The notes beneath the pieces are model-generated. The model ran no database searches, was not told the DNA's origin, and saw only the letters and a list, made by a program, of their open reading frames with translations. Below, in pieces: positions 35,754 through 44,550 of a DNA stretch of 64,000 nucleotides. Both the position numbers and the translations under genes were made by a program. Origin of the DNA: Mesorhizobium sp. C432A (lineage in GTDB: Bacteria > Pseudomonadota > Alphaproteobacteria > Rhizobiales > Rhizobiaceae); NCBI RefSeq assembly GCF_030323145.1, contig NZ_CP100470.1, forward strand, positions 2,893,001 to 2,957,000, in the 5' to 3' direction. The stretch's first letter is position 1, and each line of letters begins with the position of its first letter.

Positions 35754-37496
35754 ATGATCGTTTACGGCGACCAGAAGCGGAGGCAGAGCGCAGAACGGCT
35801 TCGCGAAGCTGCCAGCGAGATTGCTCAAAGTCTGGACCGCATGGCTCGTGGCCTCCGACGCCATGCCGCGTTGGTCGGGCTATTCATCAGCGTATCGGAA
35901 CTGGTTCGCGCGCTTGCCGATGTCGATTTCGAGACCAGCGGCATCGACATCTTTTCGCCGCGGCAACAGCAAGGCGCGAGATTGCTGGTTGGTCTTGCGG
36001 CCGAGGTGGCGAAGTCGTGGCGAAGCGGTTTCGCCGTGGGCGGTGGCATCGACCCAGGACTTCTCCAACTGCTGGACGGGTTGGATTGCGAGGCTGAGGT
36101 TCTGACCGGTTCTGCCGAGGGTTACGCGCATTACGCGCTTTATCCCGAAAGCTATTTGGGAGCGGCGCAGGAGTCAGGTCTCGATGCGAACACATGCGTG
36201 ATCGGCATCCGCAGCATCGGCCTGGGGCTTGCCGCCATAGTGGCTGCCGCGATTGGCGCGCCGGCGCCGTTCAGCGTTCGTCCGGTCGGCCATCCTTTCC
36301 GCAGGCACATCAATGCCGATCCGCGCTCGATCGCTTCCTGGAAGAACAATCCATCGGCATGCTTCGCCGTTGTAGACGAGGGTCCCGGTCTGTCCGGCAG
36401 TTCGATGCACGCCGTCGTCGCGTGGCTGCGGGAACTGGGTATTGGTATGGACCGCATTCACCTGTTTCCCAGCCATCCTGGCGACCCGGGCATCGAAGCG
36501 TCACGGGAGGCCAGGGAGACATGGTCGCGCTGTCCGAAACATGTGGCGACGGCGCTCGAATGCACCTTCCCCGAAAGCTCGAACATTCCCACGCTGCGCG
36601 ACTGGGTGGCCGAGGCGGTCGGCAGCCCCGAATTACGCCTGACCGAACTGTCTGGTGGCGAATGGAGGAGCGTCCACTACGTCGACGAAAAGCATTGGCC
36701 GCCGAGCCCGCGCGGCATCGAGCGGCGTAAATTCCTGGCGTCCGCGGGGTGTGGTCGCTGGCTCGTCAAATTCGCCGGCCTCGGCGAAACCGGACGGCGT
36801 AAGAGACGAGCCGCGGAAATGTTGGGGAAAGCCGGGTTGGGATCGCAAGTGGTCGGGCTTTGCCACGGCTTTCTGGTCGAACGGTGGATTGACGGCACCA
36901 CGATGGACCAGGCGCCGCTGCCCAGAGGAAGGCTGGTCGCGGAGTTGACGCGCTATCTAACCTGGCGGGCGCTCAATCTCCGAACCTGCGAACCGGGTGC
37001 ATCATTGCTCGCACTCGCGGAAATGGCTGCTTCCAATACATCTGAAGCCCTGGGCGAGAACCGAGCGGCGACGTTGCGCGGTTGGCTCTCGAAAAAAACC
37101 CCTGCGTATGTTCTGCAGCGGGTGGAAATCGACGGAAAGCTTCACGCGTGGGAGTTTCTCGTTTGTGCCGACGGCACGGTGCTCAAGACAGATGCCGTCG
37201 ACCATTGCCGGGCACACGATTTGATTGGCTGCCAGCCGATAGAGTGGGACATTGCCGGCGCCCGTGTCGAATATGGACTATCCGACAGCGATGTGACGAC
37301 ATTGGTCGAGGGGATGGGGCTCGATATTGACAATGGCCACATCGATTTTTTCGAACCCTGCTATTTGGCGTTCCAAATCGGGCTCTGGAGCACGGCTGCG
37401 CAATCCGAAAATGGCCAGGAAAAAGCAAGGCTGGCCGCGACCGCAGACCGATACAGGGCGGGGCTGATACGATTCCTGGACGAATCTCAGGTGTAG
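35754..37496 (+). CDS. Unknown protein: PRTase-like and kinase-like regions
   Basis: 580 residues from ATG 35754; an in-frame TTG at 35682 would add 24. Unrecognised as a whole. Residues about 20-70 are helical. Residues about 145-250 read like a type I phosphoribosyltransferase fold: VIGIRSIGLGLAAIVAAAIG, then SACFAVVDEGPGLSGSSMHA (in the place of the PRPP loop) and DRIHLFPSHPGDPG. Residues about 300-540 resemble an aminoglycoside/choline-kinase-like fold: RWLVKFAGLGETGRRKRRAA, VVGLCHGFLVERWIDGTTMD and VLKTDAVDHCRAHD. It is the only plus-strand gene within the glycan cluster and sits between the two operons. Candidate novel enzyme; all function is inferred. Confidence 0.7.
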   Translation: MIVYGDQKRRQSAERLREAASEIAQSLDRMARGLRRHAALVGLFISVSELVRALADVDFETSGIDIFSPRQQQGARLLVGLAAEVAKSWRSGFAVGGGIDPGLLQLLDGLDCEAEVLTGSAEGYAHYALYPESYLGAAQESGLDANTCVIGIRSIGLGLAAIVAAAIGAPAPFSVRPVGHPFRRHINADPRSIASWKNNPSACFAVVDEGPGLSGSSMHAVVAWLRELGIGMDRIHLFPSHPGDPGIEASREARETWSRCPKHVATALECTFPESSNIPTLRDWVAEAVGSPELRLTELSGGEWRSVHYVDEKHWPPSPRGIERRKFLASAGCGRWLVKFAGLGETGRRKRRAAEMLGKAGLGSQVVGLCHGFLVERWIDGTTMDQAPLPRGRLVAELTRYLTWRALNLRTCEPGASLLALAEMAASNTSEALGENRAATLRGWLSKKTPAYVLQRVEIDGKLHAWEFLVCADGTVLKTDAVDHCRAHDLIGCQPIEWDIAGARVEYGLSDSDVTTLVEGMGLDIDNGHIDFFEPCYLAFQIGLWSTAAQSENGQEKARLAATADRYRAGLIRFLDESQV

Positions 37497-37504
37497 CGTT
37501 TCGA

Positions 37505-37690
37505 TCAATCCAGCCTTCGTAGCATGTCTGCTTCCTGCTCGAGAATAGCGGCCACTTCCTCGCGCTGCAGATGCGTCATCATCAGGCTGACGCAGCACTC
37601 GAGATAGGTGATCGAGGAGCGCCGCAGATAGGCAGCCGCCTCGCGTTCGGCAATCTTGTCGACATCCTTCGCGGGTCGCTTGGGTTGCAT
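37505..37690 (-). CDS. Small helical protein under stress-type promoter
   Basis: 61 residues: MQPKRPAKDVDKIAEREAAA, then YLRRSSITYLECCVSLMMTH and LQREEVAAILEQEADMLRRL. Entirely helical, with two adjacent cysteines. ATG 37690 follows GAGGAT-type purines. Convergent with the 580-residue gene (eight-base gap). An EcfG-like promoter candidate lies 35-59 bases upstream. Function unknown. Confidence 0.6.
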   Translation of the reverse strand: MQPKRPAKDVDKIAEREAAAYLRRSSITYLECCVSLMMTHLQREEVAAILEQEADMLRRLD

Positions 37691-37724
37691 GAGGATGATC
37701 CTCCGTATCGGGTCCCTCCCGCCA

Positions 37725-37749
37725 AACTACAAGGTTGGATGGATGTTCC
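37725..37749 (-). promoter_or_regulatory. Candidate EcfG-type promoter
   Basis: Minus strand GGAAC (37749-37745), 16 bases, AGTT (37728-37725); one mismatch to CGTT. Upstream of the 61-residue protein gene. Confidence 0.45.
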
Positions 37750-37784
37750 GCACGATCTCCGGGCAGGTCCGGCCGCGGCCCACG

Positions 37785-38825
37785 TCATGCAGGAAGGTTC
37801 TGCAGCCCGCCTGCGGGTCTCCTTTTGGCAAGGCCTGTCATCTGATCGCCGATGCCGGTGCCTTCGAGCGCCGCGAAATAATCGATCGTCAGCTTGAGCC
37901 CTTCGTTGAGCGGCACTCTCGGCGACCAGCCGAGCAGCGTTTTCGCACGCGAAATATCAGGCTGCCTGCGCCGAGGATCGTCTTGCGGCAGGGGCAGAAA
38001 TTTCAGATCCGACTTGGTGCCGGTCATCGCCTTCACCAATGCCGCCAGTCGCACGATGGTGAATTCTCCGGGATTGCCCAGATTGACCGGCTTGCCCGGA
38101 TTGGGGTCGATGTTCATCAGGCGCATCAATCCATCAATCAAGTCGGAGACATAGCAGAAGGATCGCGTTTGCTGGCCGTCGCCGAATATCGTCAGCGGAC
38201 GCTTCTCGAGCGCCTGCATGATCAAATTCGAGACGATGCGACCGTCGGCCGGATCCATTCTCGGACCGTAGGTGTTGAAGATGCGCGCCACGCGGACGTC
38301 GGCCTTGCCGGCTCTTAGATAGTCGAAGCAAAGCGTTTCGGCGGTGCGCTTGCCCTCGTCGTAGCAGGCGCGTGGGCCGGTGCAGTTCACATGACCGACA
38401 TAATCCTCCCTTTGCGGGTGTTGTTCCGGATCGCCATACACTTCGCTCGTCGAGGCCTGCAGCAGTCGCGCGTCATTGCGGACAGCGAGTTCGAGCAGGT
38501 TGAGGGTTCCGATCACGCAGGTACGCGTGGTGTGTATCGGGTCGGCCTGATAACGCGGCGGTGAGGCGGCGCAGGCCAGGTTGAAGATGTGATCCACGGG
38601 CTCGCCGAGATCCAGTGGCCGGCAGATGTCCTGCTCGATCAACCGGAAACCCGGCCGGTCCATGATCGAGATGATGTTTTCCATGCGCCCGGTCAGAAAA
38701 TTGTCGACGCAGATCACGCGCCAGCCGTTGCGGAGCAATACTTCGCAAAGATGCGAACCGAGGAAACCCGCGCCGCCGGCAACAAGCACCGTCTTTGCCC
38801 TGTGCGCCTTTCTTGTCTGTCGCAT
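37785..38825 (-). CDS. UDP-glucuronate decarboxylase-like SDR (UXS)
   Basis: 346 residues from ATG 38825; a longer frame runs into the upstream gene and is rejected. Extended SDR: NAD motif VLVAGGAGFLGSHLCEVLL, catalytic T/S region LLQASTSEVYGDP, active-site Y-x3-K in ACYDEGKRTAETL, and VARIFNTYGPRMDPADGRIV with FGDGQQTRSFCYVSDL, all typical of UDP-xylose synthase. It would convert UDP-glucuronate to UDP-xylose. Last gene of the eight-gene glycan operon 1. The C-terminal about 25 residues (KRRPAGGLQNLPA) are an unusual extension. Confidence 0.87.
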   Translation of the reverse strand: MRQTRKAHRAKTVLVAGGAGFLGSHLCEVLLRNGWRVICVDNFLTGRMENIISIMDRPGFRLIEQDICRPLDLGEPVDHIFNLACAASPPRYQADPIHTTRTCVIGTLNLLELAVRNDARLLQASTSEVYGDPEQHPQREDYVGHVNCTGPRACYDEGKRTAETLCFDYLRAGKADVRVARIFNTYGPRMDPADGRIVSNLIMQALEKRPLTIFGDGQQTRSFCYVSDLIDGLMRLMNIDPNPGKPVNLGNPGEFTIVRLAALVKAMTGTKSDLKFLPLPQDDPRRRQPDISRAKTLLGWSPRVPLNEGLKLTIDYFAALEGTGIGDQMTGLAKRRPAGGLQNLPA

Positions 38826-38848
38826 CGCTGTTTTCTCCTGTCTGCCGT

Positions 38849-39952
38849 TCATGCTGCACTTCCAATGTCGAGATCGAGGGCCGTCGCCCTTGGTTGGGTC
38901 AGCGCCGCCACGAATTCGCGAGCCCTGGCCCCACCGGTGTGGGAAGCGAGGACGAGTTTGCGAGCCCGGCCGGCCATGGCCAGGCGTGCGCGCTCGGACT
39001 CGCCAACGAGGATATCGATGACTTCGTCCGTCTCCGCGGCGGTGTGGATCGCCGATGCGGGAAAGAAGCTGTCGAGCCCTGGCCAGCGGTCGCTGACGAT
39101 GGGCGTGCCGCAAGCCGCCGCTTCGAACAGGCGCACGCTGGGCGACCATCCTGCGGTGATCATGGAACTGCGTGTGACATTCAGCGTGTAGCGCTGACGG
39201 CTATAGAACGCGGCGTGATCGGCTGGCGGCAAATGTTCGATGCGTTCGACATTGTCCGGCCAGATGATGTCGGATGGATATTGGGAGCCGGCCACGACGA
39301 AACGGAGGTTCGGCATATGCCGTGCGGGCTCGAGCAGCAGAGCGTTCAGCGTTGTCTGCCGGTCCATGCTGTAGGTGCCGAGATAGCCGAGATCCCAGCG
39401 GATCGGATCTCCTGTCGGGTGATGCCGTTCCGGATCGACCGAACAATAGAGAGGTTCGGCATGGCGCGCGCCGAAGTCTTGCGCCAGATGGCTGAGCGTT
39501 GGTCCGCCGGTGAAGGAGAAATAGACATCGAAATACGGAATTTGCCGCGAACTCAGATAATCGCAATCGTCGGCTGAAAGCTTGGCCAGGGTCACCGGGG
39601 TGTCGATGTCGTAAAAGCAGAGCTGCCCCTTGCAAAGCGAGGCGACGATGTCGATGACCTGGCGTCCTTCTGGAACAAAGGATCCGATGACGATGATGTC
39701 GGCCTGCTCCAGGCACTGTGCGTAGTCGCGTTGCAGCTCCGCAGTGGTTTCGTAGTAGCGCAAGGCGCAGAACTCCGGTTCGCGCAGATCGCGGTGATTG
39801 GCGTACCATGGCACGTTGCGCTCCAGAAAAGTCACGTGGTGACCGAGTCCGTGCAAGCCTTTCAAAAGACCTCGAAAAGTGGTGGCGTGACCGTTTCCCC
39901 ACGATGAGGACAGCGACAGGCCGAGAAAGACGATGTCCAGTTTCTTGGTCAT
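38849..39952 (-). CDS. CgeB-like glycosyltransferase (copy 2)
   Basis: 367 residues. N-terminal LSLSSSWGNGHATTFRGLLK, mid FYDIDTPVTLAKLSADD, C-terminal YTLNVTRSSMITAGWSPSVR and LFEAAACGTPIVSDRWPGL. Closest in the window to copy 1 at 32785, with the same segment order and nearly the same length. GT-B fold. Starts within the stop region of copy 3 (four-base overlap). Donor and acceptor unknown. Confidence 0.85.
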   Translation of the reverse strand: MTKKLDIVFLGLSLSSSWGNGHATTFRGLLKGLHGLGHHVTFLERNVPWYANHRDLREPEFCALRYYETTAELQRDYAQCLEQADIIVIGSFVPEGRQVIDIVASLCKGQLCFYDIDTPVTLAKLSADDCDYLSSRQIPYFDVYFSFTGGPTLSHLAQDFGARHAEPLYCSVDPERHHPTGDPIRWDLGYLGTYSMDRQTTLNALLLEPARHMPNLRFVVAGSQYPSDIIWPDNVERIEHLPPADHAAFYSRQRYTLNVTRSSMITAGWSPSVRLFEAAACGTPIVSDRWPGLDSFFPASAIHTAAETDEVIDILVGESERARLAMAGRARKLVLASHTGGARAREFVAALTQPRATALDLDIGSAA

Positions 39953-41043
39953 TCCGCTGCCTCCACGGCCCCGTGCTCGAAATGACGTTTGAAGACGGCA
40001 TCCGCCACATCCGCCCGAAGCGCGTAGGTATGGTCCGCCAGCACGCGGTGAAGTGCGGCTTGGCCGATTGCCTTGGCCCGACCGGGGGTCAGCGAGCGCA
40101 TTATTTCGGCGACATCGCCGCCGTCACGCGCGACCAGGATCTCCTCGCCTGGTTTCAGGAACAGTTCCACGCCCAGCCATGCATCCGTGATGAGACAGGC
40201 GCCGGCGCCAGCCGCCTCGAACACTCGCGTGGCCGGTGAAAAACCGTTGGCGGCCATGCTGTCGCGGCTGATGTTCAACACGGCTTTTGGGGTGACATTG
40301 AAGGCGTTGTGATCGCGGGTGCCGACATGGCCGAGCCAGCCTACATTGGTGGGGAGCGGCTTGTCGCCCCAACCCGAGCCTCCGAGCAGGAAACGCTGTT
40401 TCGGCAGCTGGCTGGCGGGATCGAGGAAAAACGACTCGACACGCGCTTCACGGTCCGGCAGCCGGTTTCCGAGGAACGCCAGGTCGCAGGCAAAACGCGC
40501 TTTGCTGGCGACCGGATGGTGCGTTTCGGGATCGAGCGCATTGTAGATGGGCACGCACTCCTTGGCGCCCATGGCACGATAGGCCCAGACAACGGGATCG
40601 CCGCCACCATAGGTCAGCACGAGGTCGATCTCCTGCAGTGCACGATGGAGCGGGTGGTCCGGCTCGTCGCGCAACTGGGCAAGCGTGGCTGGCGCATCCA
40701 CGTCCCAGAATACGACAAGCGCGTCGCTGCGGGCGTGGTCGAGAACGGCGCGAAGCAGCGCCTCGTCTTCGAAACCGACGCCGCTCGCCTTGACGACGAT
40801 GTCGGCGCCGGCGGCACGTGCCGCGACCTGCATCAGCGCATGCTGGGTCGCCTCATAAACGACGACAGTGCACCAGTCGGGAGCTTCGATGTCGCGGTTC
40901 TTCTGCCGGTCGTAGACATCGGGTTCGTAGAACGTGATCTCGTAACCCAATTGCGAAAGTGCCTTGAGCAAACCGCGATAGTACGTCGCGGCACCGTTCC
41001 AGTAGGACGACAAAAGGCTCGATCCATAGAATGCGATCTTCAT
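39949..41043 (-). CDS. CgeB-like glycosyltransferase (copy 3)
   Basis: 364 residues from ATG 41043 (overlap ATGA with copy 4's stop); longer frames are rejected. N-terminal SSLLSSYWNGAATYYRGLLK, mid VVFWDVDAPATLAQLRDEP, C-terminal LNISRDSMAANGFSPATRVF and EAAGAGACLITDAWLGVELF. Same architecture as copies 1 and 2 but more diverged. GT-B fold, cytoplasmic. Confidence 0.85.
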   Translation of the reverse strand: MKIAFYGSSLLSSYWNGAATYYRGLLKALSQLGYEITFYEPDVYDRQKNRDIEAPDWCTVVVYEATQHALMQVAARAAGADIVVKASGVGFEDEALLRAVLDHARSDALVVFWDVDAPATLAQLRDEPDHPLHRALQEIDLVLTYGGGDPVVWAYRAMGAKECVPIYNALDPETHHPVASKARFACDLAFLGNRLPDREARVESFFLDPASQLPKQRFLLGGSGWGDKPLPTNVGWLGHVGTRDHNAFNVTPKAVLNISRDSMAANGFSPATRVFEAAGAGACLITDAWLGVELFLKPGEEILVARDGGDVAEIMRSLTPGRAKAIGQAALHRVLADHTYALRADVADAVFKRHFEHGAVEAAE

Positions 41044-42170
41044 GCGACGGCTTCCTTTGCGGCTGTCGGGACGGCGGTGTGTCGGTTCGCGCATTGCGTG
41101 AGCACGCCGAGCAACTCGTCGACGCGGTGGCGGCAGGTGTGCCGCGAGCGGATGGTCTCGAGACCCGAGGTCACCAGGGAGGCCGCAAAGTCCTCGTCGG
41201 ACAACACCGTCCGAAGCTGTTGCCGCATTTGCGAGCCATTCTCGGCAAACAGGAAGTCGACACCGGGCCTGAAAAGCTGCTCGACATCGGACCATGGCGC
41301 TGAAATCAGCGGAATGCCGCAGGCGAGTGCCTCGAACATGCGGATCGTCGGGATTCCGGGCAACCTCTCGCGATAGGGGCGCCGTGGAACGTGAACGGTG
41401 ACACGATGCGCGGCGAAGGCCTTCGGCACGTCGGCATTGGCGATCCACCCCTCATAGCGCAGTCCTGCGGTGGCCAGATCCGCAAGTGCGGTCTTGGGGT
41501 AGCGTACGCCGTGAACAGCGGCATCAAGGCCGAGATCGTGCACCGGCTCGATCAGAAACTCCTTGAGTTCGGCGGTCCGCTCATCATCGCCCCAGTTGCC
41601 GATCCAGACCAGATCGGAGGTGGGGTGGATCTCCGGGTGCGGCTTGAACAGGCGATCGTCGGCGGCTTCATGCCAGGTGAAGACGCGCTTGCCCCAGCCG
41701 GCGCGCAGATAGCTCTCGCGCAAGGTTTCGCCAAAGGCGAGAACGCCGTCATAGTGCTCCAGCCGGAGCGCCGAGAGTGCCTCGGTCGCCGACACGGCCC
41801 GGTGGTGAGTGTCGTGAAAAAGAAGGATGAAGTTGCCGCCGGCGGCCCGGGCACGGCCAACACGTGCGACAAGCTCCGGATCCGTCCACTCATGAACGAT
41901 CACAACGTCGGCCTCGGCGATCCAGGCTTCATGATCAAATCCGGCATCGTAGGTCACCGGCATCAGTTCGGGGAAATCCTTGCGGAAGCGTTCGATGGCG
42001 AACGACCCCTTCTCAGCCAGCAGATTCGACCGGCTCCAGCCATCCGCCGGCTCCAGCGCAATCGCCTGATGCCGGCGCTGGACCAGCTCTCGCATGACGC
42101 CGCGCAGGAAATGGGCATTGCCATGGTTCCAGTCGGAAACGACCGAATGGGTGTAGAACACAAAGCGCAT
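41040..42170 (-). CDS. CgeB-like glycosyltransferase (copy 4, diverged)
   Basis: 376 residues. N-terminal THSVVSDWNHGNAHFLRGVM corresponds to the SSWGNGHAT motif of the other copies. Mid region NFILLFHDTHHRAVSATEAL has replaced the D-x-D-x-P segment. C-terminal VTVHVPRRPYRERLPGIPTI and MFEALACGIPLISAPWSDVE end the GT-B fold. The most diverged copy, likely with another sugar specificity. Two bases downstream of the GT4 gene. Confidence 0.84.
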   Translation of the reverse strand: MRFVFYTHSVVSDWNHGNAHFLRGVMRELVQRRHQAIALEPADGWSRSNLLAEKGSFAIERFRKDFPELMPVTYDAGFDHEAWIAEADVVIVHEWTDPELVARVGRARAAGGNFILLFHDTHHRAVSATEALSALRLEHYDGVLAFGETLRESYLRAGWGKRVFTWHEAADDRLFKPHPEIHPTSDLVWIGNWGDDERTAELKEFLIEPVHDLGLDAAVHGVRYPKTALADLATAGLRYEGWIANADVPKAFAAHRVTVHVPRRPYRERLPGIPTIRMFEALACGIPLISAPWSDVEQLFRPGVDFLFAENGSQMRQQLRTVLSDEDFAASLVTSGLETIRSRHTCRHRVDELLGVLTQCANRHTAVPTAAKEAVA

Positions 42171-42172
42171 GA

Positions 42173-43273
42173 TCAGCGCTCCGCCATCGCTAAGGCCGCT
42201 TTGTCGTAGACGCCGCGCATGGCCGCTGTCTGCTTTGTCAGCCTAAACCTGCGGCTGCGTCGGACGGCTGCCTGGCCAAGCTCTCGCCGGAGCTCGGCAT
42301 CGCAGGAGAGACGGTTGAGGCAGGCAGCGAGATCGTGCGGATCGCGCGCGTCAAAGAATATCGCGGCCCCGTCCCATAGTTCGCGATAGGTGGCGATATC
42401 GGAAAGCACCAGGGGCGTAGCCGACATGGCGGCTTCCAGCGCGGCCAGGCCGAATGGCTCGTAGAGCGATGGCGATACGAAAACGCCGGCGCGAGCCATC
42501 AACGAACGCACCTCGTCGGACGGCACTGCTCCCAGAGGAACAGCATGGCTGAAGCTGACATGCTCGCCGTTTGGGCCGTTCGTCGACCCGGCGGCAAACA
42601 GAGGCCATCGCGTCAGGGACGCCGCCTGGTCGACCACCGCGGCATTTTTGCCCTCGTCCCACCAGCGGGCAGCAGCGAACACGAGCGGTTGATGCTTTTC
42701 GGCCTTCGGCAGAGGACGGGCACCATTTGTGACCACACTCAAGCGCGCGATCGGGCCGTAGCAGGTCTCTAGCATGTCGGCATGGCTGCGGCTCGGCGCG
42801 ATGACCGCGTCGGCCCGATCCATGCCGCGTCTGTTGCGCTCCTTCTGCCAGGCCCATGCCCCATCCGCCGCCTGTCCTCTGACCGCATGGAACCAGGTCG
42901 TCACGCAGGAATGGGAGACCACCACGACCGGGCATGGCGCGTCGAATCCCGCCGCCTGCGAAGGCGCGTTGAAATGGACAAGGTCGATGGCGTGGTCGCG
43001 CATGGGCGCATGCAACTCCCGAGGCAGCGCGTCGAGATCACCGCCGTTCCGGGTCATCCAATCCGGCGGCGTGTTGAGCCAGATCAGCTTCGCGAAAGCC
43101 TCCGCCTCGTCGGCCTGCTGCCTGGACGGTGGCGGACCGAGGCCGGCAAGCACCACGCTATCGCCGCCGTTGACAAGTTCCCTGGCCAGGTCGAGCGCAT
43201 AGCGCCACACGCCGCCCACGGCGTCGACCGTCATCAGGATGCGCCGCGAGCGCGGCGTCAGTGTCCGCAACAT
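42173..43273 (-). CDS. GT4-family glycosyltransferase
   Basis: 366 residues. N-lobe: ILMTVDAVGGVWRYALDLAR (acceptor-side glycine loop), DLVHFNAPSQAAGF. C-lobe: LVFAAARWWDEGKNAAVVDQ, then GVFVSPSLYEPFGLAALEAA with the E-x7-E donor pattern and SATPLVLSDIATYRELW. Retaining GT-B enzyme. It overlaps the radical SAM gene by 16 bases, so the two are tightly coupled. Confidence 0.88.
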   Translation of the reverse strand: MLRTLTPRSRRILMTVDAVGGVWRYALDLARELVNGGDSVVLAGLGPPPSRQQADEAEAFAKLIWLNTPPDWMTRNGGDLDALPRELHAPMRDHAIDLVHFNAPSQAAGFDAPCPVVVVSHSCVTTWFHAVRGQAADGAWAWQKERNRRGMDRADAVIAPSRSHADMLETCYGPIARLSVVTNGARPLPKAEKHQPLVFAAARWWDEGKNAAVVDQAASLTRWPLFAAGSTNGPNGEHVSFSHAVPLGAVPSDEVRSLMARAGVFVSPSLYEPFGLAALEAAMSATPLVLSDIATYRELWDGAAIFFDARDPHDLAACLNRLSCDAELRRELGQAAVRRSRRFRLTKQTAAMRGVYDKAALAMAER

Positions 43274-44550
43274 GTCGCCTCCAGTTCCGCCAGCGGACGC
43301 GGGCGCCTTTCCTGGATGTCGCTGAACTTCTGGAATGATGCGAGATAGTGATCATGGGCGCGCTCCCAGGCGAGGTCGTCGGGTTCGCCCCAAAGCTCGC
43401 GATAGCTTGGCGAACTCGGATATGGATAAAGCGGTACGGGTTCATTGGCCCACACGCCGTTGTCGATGAGGTGCGTTCGCCAGTAGTCCACAAGGGCAGG
43501 GTCATCCTCGACGACGCCGATCAGATTGGCCTGTACGAACGGAACGTGACGCCTGGCATTGACGAGCAGCGCGGCAAGTTCCTCGGTACCCAGCCGGCAG
43601 CGTTTCGCCAGCATCGCACGACCTTCCACGGTCAGGCTTTCGAGGCCGGCCTCGATGGAGACGCAGCCAGCCGCACCGAGCAGTTCCAGCAGCTCGGGTT
43701 TCCAAAGGTCGATGCGGGTCTGCACACCGAACTTCACGTCGCGATCGATCAACGCTTCCAGCAGCGCTTTTTGCGGCAGGAAGATTTCATCGATGAAATA
43801 AATGTAGCCGACGCCCTGGGCAATCAGCCCATCGATTTCCGCTATGACCGCCTCGTGGTTGCGGCGGCGATAGGCATCGCGGAAATCGATCTTGGCGCAG
43901 AAGCTGCAATTGTAGGGACAACCGCGCGATGCTTCGACCTCCGCGCCGAACCCAACCTGATTGTCATCGAACCTGTGATGGTGATGCGAATGGGCAGCGA
44001 TCCAGTCTGATGGCCATTGGAGTGGCGGATGATCGACAAACGAGCTGGCGTGGACGCCGCCGGTCAAAACCACCTTGGCCTCGCGCAGGTAAGCGGTCGA
44101 GGGCACCGCGCTCCAGTCGTCACGCCGGGCAAGTTCCGCGACGATTTCCTCGCATTCGCCGCGCACAACAATGTCGACGCCAAGCTTGCGCAAGGTTGGC
44201 GCGGGCGTAGCCGAGCCATGCGGCCCGGCCGCGACTGTGCGTCCACCGCGCCCGGCGAGACGGTTGAGGAAATCGGCCGGCACGCGCAACTCGGGTGGTG
44301 CGCAGCGCCAGAACAGATAAGTCGGGGCGGTACTGACGACCGTCATTGCAGGCGCGAAATCAGCCACACGCTCGGAGAGGTCCGAGTTGTCGAGCTTCTG
44401 CAATTGCCCATCCAGCATCAACACCTCATGGCCGGCTGTTTCGAGCAGGGATTTCGAATAGCCGAGTTCCAGCGGGAGATGTGGTTGGCGGCAGCCGAAA
44501 TAAATGCTGTCGTCATAGGTCCAGAACGGGTTTACCAGGGCAATTTTCAT
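43258..44550 (-). CDS. B12-binding-domain radical SAM enzyme
   Basis: 430 residues from ATG 44550. The N-terminal third (about 1-150) is a B12-binding-like Rossmann domain (VNPFWTYDDSIYFGCRQPHL, VAAGPHGSATPAPTLRKLGV, VVRGECEEIVAELA). The radical SAM core follows (about 190-400) with the [4Fe-4S] motif C-x3-C-x2-C in EASRGCPYNCSFCAK, GYIYFIDEIFLPQ and VSIEAGLESL. I recall this family as TIGR04295. It may methylate an unactivated carbon, epimerise or rearrange a sugar. Overlap ATGA with the epimerase gene upstream. Reaction unknown. Confidence 0.85.
   Translation of the reverse strand: MKIALVNPFWTYDDSIYFGCRQPHLPLELGYSKSLLETAGHEVLMLDGQLQKLDNSDLSERVADFAPAMTVVSTAPTYLFWRCAPPELRVPADFLNRLAGRGGRTVAAGPHGSATPAPTLRKLGVDIVVRGECEEIVAELARRDDWSAVPSTAYLREAKVVLTGGVHASSFVDHPPLQWPSDWIAAHSHHHHRFDDNQVGFGAEVEASRGCPYNCSFCAKIDFRDAYRRRNHEAVIAEIDGLIAQGVGYIYFIDEIFLPQKALLEALIDRDVKFGVQTRIDLWKPELLELLGAAGCVSIEAGLESLTVEGRAMLAKRCRLGTEELAALLVNARRHVPFVQANLIGVVEDDPALVDYWRTHLIDNGVWANEPVPLYPYPSSPSYRELWGEPDDLAWERAHDHYLASFQKFSDIQERRPRPLAELEATCCGH

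Noticed and set aside
41044-41448. N-terminal extension of the third CgeB-like gene
   Set aside because: It lies within the coding region of copy 4; ATG 41043 gives the family N-terminus and a four-base overlap.
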